DNA from: JABMRF01 sp964434235
GTDB taxonomy: Bacteria > Patescibacteriota > Patescibacteriia > UBA11705 > JABHMO01
Assembly: GCA_964434235.1 (NCBI GenBank)
Contig: CAYSUN010000040.1
Location: forward strand, 1-11,169
DNA: 11,169 nucleotides
Direction of reading: 5' to 3'
The position numbers and the translations under genes are program-made. The notes under the pieces were generated by a model. It saw only the letters and a list, made by a program, of their open reading frames with translations, ran no database searches and had not been told where the DNA came from. This document shows, piece after piece, positions 1-4,263 of the stretch (positions are counted from its first letter, which is position 1; each line of letters begins with the position of its first letter).

Positions 1-349
<349 letters not shown>

Positions 350-410
350 ATAATGTTAATATTACGAAATAGTACTCTTTATAATTTTATTTTTTGAAAT
401 ATTTCTAAAA

Positions 411-553
411 ACAGAGATATTGTCCTGGTGATTCTAGCGCAGGGGTCACACCTGTTTCCATCCCGAACACAGTAGTTAAGCCCTGTAGCGCCGATGATAC
501 TACACAGTGGGAAAGTAGGTCGTCGCCAGGACAATGTCTCTGTTTTTTATTTT
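411..553 (+). terminator. Extended 5S precursor stem with T-tract (rRNA operon terminator)
   Basis: ACAGAGATAT directly before 5S pairs with the ATGTCTCTGT directly after it (one T-G wobble), adding about ten pairs to helix I. The 3' arm runs straight into TTTTTTATTTT. The 5S gene therefore sits inside one long hairpin that could act as both the RNase processing stem and the intrinsic terminator of the rRNA operon. The pairing is seen directly; the role is inferred. Confidence 0.7.
421..533 (+). rRNA. 5S ribosomal RNA
   Basis: The terminal helix I is formed by TGTCCTGGTG (421-430) and CGCCAGGACA (524-533). The interior carries the hallmark 5S segments CCATCCCGAACACAG and the GGGAAAGTAGGTCGTCGCC 3' domain. 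The length of about 113-115 nt is normal. Helix I continues outward into a long precursor stem, so the mature ends are accurate to only a base or two. Confidence 0.97.
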
Positions 554-608
554 AAACTTTTACGACCTACTCAAATTTTACTCTAAAGTTAAAAAGGGCG
601 GAGCCAGC

Positions 609-660
609 TTGTCCCGCTGTTCGAGAAAAGCGGGGGACAATGTCTCTGTCTTTTTGTTTT
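609..660 (+). terminator. Second terminator-like hairpin, partial copy of the 5S 3' flank
   Basis: TTGTCCCGCT (609-618) pairs with AGCGGGGGACAA (629-640) with a two-base bulge and a 10-nt loop, followed by T-rich sequence. The 3' side, GGACAATGTCTCTGT (636-650), is an exact copy of 529-543 at the end of 5S, and the following T-tract ending in TTTTAAA is also similar. It looks like a duplicated rRNA terminator whose 5' arm differs. Confidence 0.5.
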
Positions 661-673
661 AAATAGTAAAGGA

Positions 674-862
674 TTGCCTTCGGTAAGTTACTTTTTGACA
701 GCAAAAAGTAACCAAAACCCAGCTACTCGCGAGCGGCTGGAAAAACTGCTGGGGCTTCGAATTCGCGTGGTTTTAATATTATCCGGGGCTAGGGCAATGG
801 CGAACTTCGCCCCAGACCCAGAGGAATTTGTCGTTTTGGTGAAAATAATAGGAAATGGATAA
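674..862. other. Structured spacer tract with doubtful 62-codon ORF
   Basis: The tract carries a perfect 11-bp inverted repeat with a 4-nt loop (687-697 / 702-712, GTTACTTTTTG), CAGC...GCTG and CTCGCGAG palindromes near 720-740, and a GGCGAA-C-TTCGCC hairpin near 799-811. A TTG-initiated frame of 62 codons is open across it, but there is no Shine-Dalgarno site, no recognisable domain, and the codons are dominated by the inverted repeats. I read it as a non-coding or formerly mobile structured element behind the rRNA operon rather than a gene. The function is unknown. The AT-rich stretch 863-996 after it shows nothing I can call. Confidence 0.35.
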
Positions 863-996
863 ATAATTATGTAAAAATGCCTCTATGTTCTATTTTATTT
901 TTTTATTACCTAATTTAAAATAAATTCAGTTTCAAACTAGAAATACGATATTTGTATATAATTGAAGTAATTTTGGTAAAAAAAAGTATTTAACAG

Positions 997-1025
997 TTGA
1001 CTTTTGTTAGAATATTTGATATATT
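997..1025 (+). promoter_or_regulatory. Promoter of DGR target gene 1
   Basis: TTGACT (997-1002), a 17-bp spacer and TATATT (1020-1025) match the sigma70-type consensus well. Transcription would start near 1032, leaving a leader of about 117 nt before the ATG at 1149. Confidence 0.65.
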
Positions 1026-1080
1026 AATTTGTTCAGAATAAATAATTTAAGATCAATAGGTAAAATGGTCTTTTATTACT

Positions 1081-1124
1081 TGTTCTTAATTTGAGAACAG
1101 GCTCTCGCGCTGAGGGGTTCAGCG
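1081..1124 (+). promoter_or_regulatory. Structured 5' leader of target gene 1
   Basis: There are two consecutive hairpins: TGTTCT/AGAACA (1081-1086 / 1094-1099) and CGCTGA/TCAGCG (1108-1113 / 1119-1124). A strong AAGGAGGA ribosome-binding site follows at 1136-1143. The 9-mer TTGAGAACA (1091-1099) also occurs in the leader of target gene 2 at 2367-2375, which suggests shared control of the two targets. Function is inferred only. Confidence 0.4.
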
Positions 1125-1148
1125 TAATTTTAATTAAGGAGGACAGCC

Positions 1149-2018
1149 ATGGGAAAGAAAATGGTTGTCGGTGATTCGTACAATCCGTACGGGTTACTGG
1201 AAGAATTAATGAAGCAGTTGAAGGTCGGTCGTAAGACTGATGGGAAAAAGGGGTTAACCGAGGATAAACTCCGAGCATTTCTGGAACACCGAAATCCGTT
1301 TGACGCGGACCAACTTTCAGCAGTTCTGCCGTACGCAGACGAAGTTGTGAAAAGCGACTTTGGTTATCCGAAAGGATTCCGTTTTCGCACGGTAGCTGAA
1401 CAGGTTGGAAGGTTGTCCAAAGAATTTCCGAATTTGGATGCCCGTTATGTTGAATCTCTGTCTTTAGGTGATTTACCTAAAGGTGCAGAAGGCTGGGGAG
1501 TGATTCCCAAGCCTTCAAAGGTAGCTGAAAGCTATCATGGCGCGTTAGCCAAATCAATTGAATTGCTTTCTGAGCAAAATGGCAACAAGTTCAAGAACTG
1601 GCGCGAAGGCTGGTTGACTAAGAAGCATTTCCGCTTGCTTGAGAAAACTGAGAAGGCGCTGGCCAAGCTGGAAAAGGAAACTCCGGGTGATTATCTGGTG
1701 ATCCCATTCCAGTTCGGTAAGAGATGGGGTGGAAGATCAGTTCGTCATACGCAGGTTCGGTTTGCGGAAGATGAATTCGGACTCGGTCCGTATGAAGTTG
1801 CAATTTTGCTTCTGACTCACCCGGATCGTATTACCGGCGCTGGTCAGTTGTACATTGATTGCGCCGGATGTGAGTATAGGACTTATGTTTCTGAGAGCGC
1901 GTTCCCGTTCTGCCTCAGCTTCCACTGGCGCGACAACGTTGAGCAACTTGTACTGTACTACTACAGGACTGATGATGCCCTTGAACATTGGGGTTCTGCG
2001 TCTGGCTTCGCCTCGTAG
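1149..2018 (+). CDS. DGR variable (target) protein 1
   Basis: A 289-residue protein whose C-terminal 42 residues are encoded by variable repeat VR1. The ATG is fixed by AAGGAGGA five bases upstream. Residues 1-59 are a Lys-rich segment unique to this copy; from L60 on it matches target 2 (2480-3343) almost completely. The body contains FRFRTVAEQ (78-86), GWGVIPKPSKV (115-125), a helical Glu/Lys stretch (about 130-178), FQFGKRWGGRSVR (187-199), FGLGPYEVAILLLTHPDRI (210-228) and CAGC (238-241). Then comes the variable tail, which ends in the invariant WGSASGFAS. There is no signal peptide or membrane segment, so it is probably cytoplasmic. DGR targets normally display VR on a C-type-lectin-like fold; that fold is plausible here but not demonstrated. 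The ligand is unknown. The gene is GC-richer than the downstream operon. Confidence 0.9.
   Translation: MGKKMVVGDSYNPYGLLEELMKQLKVGRKTDGKKGLTEDKLRAFLEHRNPFDADQLSAVLPYADEVVKSDFGYPKGFRFRTVAEQVGRLSKEFPNLDARYVESLSLGDLPKGAEGWGVIPKPSKVAESYHGALAKSIELLSEQNGNKFKNWREGWLTKKHFRLLEKTEKALAKLEKETPGDYLVIPFQFGKRWGGRSVRHTQVRFAEDEFGLGPYEVAILLLTHPDRITGAGQLYIDCAGCEYRTYVSESAFPFCLSFHWRDNVEQLVLYYYRTDDALEHWGSASGFAS
1891..2015 (+). repeat. DGR variable repeat VR1
   Basis: A 125-bp ungapped match to TR (3742-3866). There are 16 differences, 15 at TR adenines (to G, C or T) and one not (TR T to G at 1938). At the protein level 12 residues differ from the TR translation: S257, H259, R261, D262, V264, E265, V268, Y270, Y272, D276, L278 and H280. 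The last 27 bp (TGGGGTTCTGCG through GCCTCG) are adenine-free and identical in TR and both VRs, as expected for the region where homing initiates. The stop codon TAG follows immediately. Confidence 0.95.
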
Positions 2019-2039
2019 TGATTTGTACTTTGAATTTTG

Positions 2040-2111
2040 AAGCCTTGGGCTTTTTTGTGACTTGAGTTTTGTTACTTTAAAGGCTCCGCAACGCGGAGCC
2101 TTTCTTTTTTT
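2040..2111 (+). terminator. Tandem terminator hairpins after VR1
   Basis: A small AAGCC-TTG-GGCTT hairpin with T-tract (2040-2056) is followed by a strong 11-bp stem AAAGGCTCCGC / GCGGAGCCTTT with an AAC loop (2079-2103) and a T-rich tail. They serve as intrinsic terminators. The second hairpin lies 63 bp past the VR end and could also act as the DNA hairpin that some DGRs need downstream of VR for homing (inference). Confidence 0.75.
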
Positions 2112-2191
2112 TCTTTGCTTTCTTTTTTGTAAAGCTGATTGGTTGTGTTAAAATAAAAATATGATTTGTTTAATCAACTTATTTTATTTTT

Positions 2192-2280
2192 ATGAAAGTT
2201 ATCGCTGACCTCCATATTTATTCTAAATAATCACGAGCAACTCCACTACAAAGGAATATTAATGTTTTGGGTCAATGGTG
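2192..2280 (+). pseudogene. Decayed 5' fragment of an endonuclease Q gene
   Basis: ATG at 2192 opens a frame reading MKVIADLHIYSK, stop, SRAT. This aligns with MQVIADLHIHSKYSRAT at the start of the intact gene at 7030. Over the first 54 nt, 44 match, and several differences are synonymous. The metal-binding second His of HIH is Tyr (CAT to TAT) and the next Tyr codon is a stop (TAT to TAA). Similarity fades after about 20 codons and more stops follow. It is a short dead remnant, diverged from rather than freshly copied from the downstream gene. Confidence 0.75.
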
Positions 2281-2329
2281 ATATTAAAAAGTTAAAGACG
2301 GTTTTAGAAAAAATTGTATAAGATAAGTA

Positions 2330-2358
2330 TTGACAAAATAATAAAGCCTTGATATAGT
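2330..2358 (+). promoter_or_regulatory. Promoter of DGR target gene 2
   Basis: TTGACA (2330-2335), a 17-bp spacer and TATAGT (2353-2358) form a near-consensus sigma70-type promoter. The expected start near 2365 falls right at the base of the long leader hairpin. This is the strongest promoter match seen in the window. Confidence 0.75.
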
Positions 2359-2368
2359 AAATAGTCTT

Positions 2369-2456
2369 GAGAACAAGGAAATTAGGATAAATTTTTGTCC
2401 TTATTTCTCTGTTCTCATGATGAGGCAGACCGGCGATATCGACCGGATCTCGATAT
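2369..2456 (+). promoter_or_regulatory. Structured 5' leader of target gene 2
   Basis: GAGAACA (2369-2375) pairs with TGTTCTC (2410-2416). The helix continues inward almost to the centre through AGGAT/GTCCT, giving a long imperfect hairpin of roughly 20 pairs. A second hairpin is ATATCGA / TCGATAT (2436-2442 / 2450-2456, 7-nt loop). The long hairpin is not followed by a T-tract, so it is not a plain terminator. It shares TTGAGAACA with the target 1 leader. A protein-binding or RNA-stability role is possible but unproven. Confidence 0.45.
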
Positions 2457-2479
2457 GCTCTTTCAACTGGAGGTTGGTG

Positions 2480-3343
2480 ATGACTGAAAAGATCACACCT
2501 GGCCAAAGAAAGCAAATTTTGCGATTGTTTGAAGACCAACTGGATAAGCTGGATTTGCAAAAGAGTCTTGCTCAATACTTGATTAAATGTGGTGGGGATT
2601 TTCAAGCAAAGATTGTGAAAATTATTGCTGAATATAAATCAGGTGATTGTCTGCCGTACGCAGACGAAGTTGTGAAAAGCGACTTTGGTTATCCGAAAGG
2701 ATTCCGTTTTCGCACGGTAGCTGAACAGGTTGGAAGGTTGTCCAAAGAATTTCCGAATTTGGATGCCCGTTATGTTGAATCTCTGTCTTTAGGTGATTTA
2801 CCTAAAGGTGCAGAAGGCTGGGGAGTGATTCCCAAGCCTTCAAAGGTAGCTGAAAGCTATCATGGCGCGTTAGCCAAATCAATTGAATTGCTTTCTGAGC
2901 AAAATGGCAACAAGTTCAAGAACTGGCGCGAAGGCTGGTTGACTAAGAAGCATTTCCGCTTGCTTGAGAAAACTGAGAAGGCGCTGGCCAAGCTGGAAAA
3001 GGAAACTCCGGGTGATTATCTGGTGATCCCATTCCAGTTCGGTAAGAGATGGGGTGGAAGATCAGTTCGCCATGGGCAAGTTCGGTTCACGGAAGATGAA
3101 TTCGGACTTGGTCCGTATGAAGTTGGAATTTTGCTTCTGACTCATCCGGATCGTATTACCGGCGCTGGTCAGTTGTACATTGATTGCGCAGGATGTGAGT
3201 ATCGGACTGATGTTTCTGAGAGCGCGTTCCCGTTCTGCCTCAACTTCCACTGCTCCTACCTCTATGAGCTGCTTGAGCTGTACTACTTCAGCACTGATTT
3301 TGCCAATGAGCGGTGGGGTTCTGCGTCTGGCTTCGCCTCGTAG
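2480..3343 (+). CDS. DGR variable (target) protein 2
   Basis: A 287-residue paralogue of target 1. The frame is open from an ATG at 2417, but that codon sits beside the leader hairpin without a ribosome-binding site. The ATG at 2480 has GGAGG (2469-2473) six bases upstream and gives a length matching target 1, so I chose it. Residues 1-57 (MTEKITPGQRKQ..., a helical, charged segment) are unrelated to the N-terminus of target 1. From L58 the body is the same, with four substitutions before the VR (relative to target 1: T201G, A206T, A218G, Y246D). The tail is encoded by VR2 and ends in WGSASGFAS. No signal peptide or membrane segment is visible. As in target 1, a lectin-like display fold is inferred from the family of DGR targets, and the binding partner is unknown. 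Confidence 0.9.
   Translation: MTEKITPGQRKQILRLFEDQLDKLDLQKSLAQYLIKCGGDFQAKIVKIIAEYKSGDCLPYADEVVKSDFGYPKGFRFRTVAEQVGRLSKEFPNLDARYVESLSLGDLPKGAEGWGVIPKPSKVAESYHGALAKSIELLSEQNGNKFKNWREGWLTKKHFRLLEKTEKALAKLEKETPGDYLVIPFQFGKRWGGRSVRHGQVRFTEDEFGLGPYEVGILLLTHPDRITGAGQLYIDCAGCEYRTDVSESAFPFCLNFHCSYLYELLELYYFSTDFANERWGSASGFAS
3216..3340 (+). repeat. DGR variable repeat VR2
   Basis: A 125-bp ungapped match to TR with 20 differences, 19 at TR adenines and one not (G to C at 3253, changing the Trp codon TGG to Cys TGC). Twelve residues differ from the TR translation and 13 differ from VR1. Many changes hit both adenines of an AAC or AAT codon (AAC to TCC, CTC, TTC; AAT to TTT). The adenine-free 3' 27 bp are unchanged. 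Confidence 0.95.
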
Positions 3344-3403
3344 TGATTTGTACTTTGAATTTTGAAGCCTTGGGCTTTTTTGTGACTTGAGTTTTGTTAC
3401 TTT

Positions 3404-3435
3404 AAAGGCTCCGCAACGCGGAGCCTTTCTTTTTT
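3404..3435 (+). terminator. Terminator hairpin after VR2
   Basis: This is the same 11-bp stem with AAC loop as at 2079-2103, followed by CTTTTTTT. The smaller AAGCC/GGCTT hairpin is also present upstream (about 3365-3381). It ends target gene 2 and lies 63 bp past the VR, a position where a DNA hairpin aids homing in some DGRs (inference). Confidence 0.75.
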
Positions 3436-3458
3436 TCGTCGCGCAAGTGGCGAGGTTA

Positions 3459-3487
3459 GTTTAAGATTATAAATTTTGTGATATAAT
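3459..3487 (+). promoter_or_regulatory. Putative promoter of the TR RNA
   Basis: TGATATAAT (3479-3487) is an extended -10 (TGnTATAAT); the -35 region is poor, as extended -10 promoters tolerate. A start near 3494 would produce an RNA that covers the TR and ends at the hairpin terminator at 3887-3912. Confidence 0.6.
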
Positions 3488-3741
3488 ATATTTGAAAGTA
3501 GGCTAATGAATTAATATCTACGGATATTGGTCGCCGAAATCTCTGATTGTGAAAATCAGCGTCTTGATTTGTTTACAAATCAAGAGAGTATTATCGCGAT
3601 ATAGACACTGCTTGCCGGGTTCTGGCGCAGATTTCCAGTAAATTCTGGGATACTGCCACATATTAGTTTTTATTTTGAAAACTCATTGAGGGAAGTAATT
3701 TCTTCGATGCTCTATGGATGGAATTCGGCAATTTTATTGAG

Positions 3742-3866
3742 CTGAGAGCGCGTTCCCGTTCTGCCTCAACTTCAACTGGAACAACAACTATAAGCAACTT
3801 GAACTGAACTACAACAGAACTGATAATGCCAATGAACAATGGGGTTCTGCGTCTGGCTTCGCCTCG
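3742..3866 (+). repeat. DGR template repeat (TR)
   Basis: A 125-bp non-coding template collinear with VR1 and VR2. Read in the VR frame it is full of Asn codons (seven AAC, two AAT), the typical DGR layout in which AAC can mutate to many residues but never to a stop. The mutable core (about 3769-3839) contains 34 adenines. The flanks GCGCGTTCCCG...CTC and the last 27 bp are adenine-free and therefore constant. A TGA lies directly upstream in the VR frame, so the TR is not itself translated from upstream. Confidence 0.95.
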
Positions 3867-3886
3867 CTATGTCTATGTTTTTAAGC

Positions 3887-3912
3887 AAAAGCTCTGAATA
3901 AACAGAGTTTTT
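3887..3912 (+). terminator. Terminator between TR and avd (possibly bidirectional)
   Basis: AAAAGCTCTG (3887-3896) pairs with CAGAGTTTTT (3903-3912; one G-T wobble) around a 6-nt loop. It lies 20 bp past the TR and 7 bp past the end of avd on the other strand, so it can close both the TR RNA and the convergent avd transcript. Confidence 0.65.
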
Positions 3913-3918
3913 GTGATA

Positions 3919-4263
3919 TTATTTAACAGATTTTATCCAACCACCCAGCATTCTGCCAATTTCTTGTAATTGCTCTTGTAGATTGATTGATTTTCTTTGG
4001 TCAATAATTTTAAGATCATATGCCAATCGAATTAGCAGTTTTAATAAAGAAAGATTTGTGTCAGCATTTTCTAAATGTGGAAGTTTCCAGTCTTTCTTTA
4101 CCTTTTCAGCCTTGAATAATAATTCCAGTAGTTGAAGTGAGTAATTTTTTATTTCGTTCCCTAAATTGTGTTTGTCTCCTTTTGGAAAAAGTTTTACTGC
4201 TTGATAAACATCTTTATACAGATCGTAGGTTTTTTGAATTAAAGAAATTTGAGTATGAGTCAT
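3919..4263 (-). CDS. avd: DGR accessory protein, Avd-like four-helix bundle
   Basis: A small, mostly helical, basic protein (114 residues from ATG at 4263; the frame also opens at a TTG at 4278). The features are those of the Avd / 23S-intervening-sequence-like helical-bundle family: an amphipathic first helix (LIQKTYDLYKDVYQAVKLFP), GNEI followed by a Leu-rich helix, HLENADTNLSLLKLLIRLAYDL, then QLQEIGRMLGGWIKS. In studied DGRs Avd binds the RT and is needed for mutagenic homing. Here it is inverted: it lies between TR and RT on the opposite strand, and its start codon overlaps that of the RT. There is no clear Shine-Dalgarno site. Assignment rests on sequence character plus location beside a DGR RT; the symbol is used in that sense. 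Confidence 0.8.
   Translation of the reverse strand: MTHTQISLIQKTYDLYKDVYQAVKLFPKGDKHNLGNEIKNYSLQLLELLFKAEKVKKDWKLPHLENADTNLSLLKLLIRLAYDLKIIDQRKSINLQEQLQEIGRMLGGWIKSVK
4215..4263. promoter_or_regulatory. Head-to-head start region of RT and avd
   Basis: ATGAGTCAT (4255-4263) contains the RT ATG on the plus strand and the avd ATG on the minus strand, so the coding regions overlap by 9 bp at their 5' ends. Each promoter must lie inside the other gene. For the RT a weak candidate is TATACA at 4215-4220 with a poor TTTACT 16 bp upstream. I see no convincing avd promoter. Divergent transcripts would be complementary over the overlap and beyond. Confidence 0.45.

Larger units (their letters stand above)
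1325..2111 (+). repeat. Direct duplication, copy 1 (target body plus 3' UTR)
   Basis: About 787 bp are collinear without indels with 2650-3436 (constant offset 1325). The copy starts just before codon 60 and ends in the terminator T-tract. Positions 1325-1744 and 2016-2111 look identical between copies by eye; 1745-1884 has 12 substitutions; the VR differs at mutable adenines. The unique N-terminal coding parts and promoters lie outside the duplication. Confidence 0.95.
2650..3436 (+). repeat. Direct duplication, copy 2 (target body plus 3' UTR)
   Basis: Partner of 1325-2111 at a constant offset of 1325. The left junction falls inside coding sequence, so the event swapped the N-terminal segment as well as the promoter. 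The right junction is in the terminator T-tract (8 T in copy 1, 7 T here). The near-perfect identity outside 1745-1884 and the VR implies a recent duplication or ongoing gene conversion. Confidence 0.95.
3494..3912 (+). ncRNA. DGR template RNA with structured 5' domain
   Basis: No credible ORF lies here, but the segment has its own extended -10 promoter and a terminator, giving an RNA of about 420 nt that carries the TR near its 3' end. The 5' part is rich in hairpins: AATATC-TACG-GATATT (3513-3528, a UNCG-class loop closed by C-G); CTGATT/AATCAG (3543-3548 / 3554-3559); a perfect CTTGATTTG-TTTA-CAAATCAAG (3563-3584). The latter two are bracketed by CTCT...AGAG, as in a three-way junction. 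CTGC-GCC/GGC-GCAG (3608-3630) and CCAG/CTGG (3635-3648) follow. It is probably the substrate of the RT for mutagenic cDNA synthesis, with the folded domain perhaps the RT/Avd docking site. The role of the fold is inferred. Confidence 0.6.

Noticed and set aside
1033..1278. 81-codon ORF on the minus strand across the target 1 promoter and start
   Set aside because: It overlaps the promoter, leader and the well-supported target 1 start, with no ribosome-binding site or recognisable domain.
2417..2479. Upstream ATG of target gene 2
   Set aside because: It lies directly after the leader hairpin without a Shine-Dalgarno site and covers a second hairpin, whereas the in-frame ATG at 2480 has GGAGG six bases upstream and gives a length matching target 1.
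2246..2605. 119-codon minus-strand ORF over the target 2 promoter, leader and N-terminus
   Set aside because: It is antisense to a strong promoter and a supported gene, and its sequence has the look of a chance frame in AT-rich DNA; no motif is recognisable.
1855..3365. Short ORFs in other frames over VR1 and VR2 on both strands
   Set aside because: They are shadows of the target genes; they recur in both copies only because the DNA is duplicated.
1325..3436. Insertion sequence or composite transposon explanation for the direct repeats
   Set aside because: No transposase gene, terminal inverted repeats or target-site duplications are seen; the repeats are the body and 3' UTR of two target genes.
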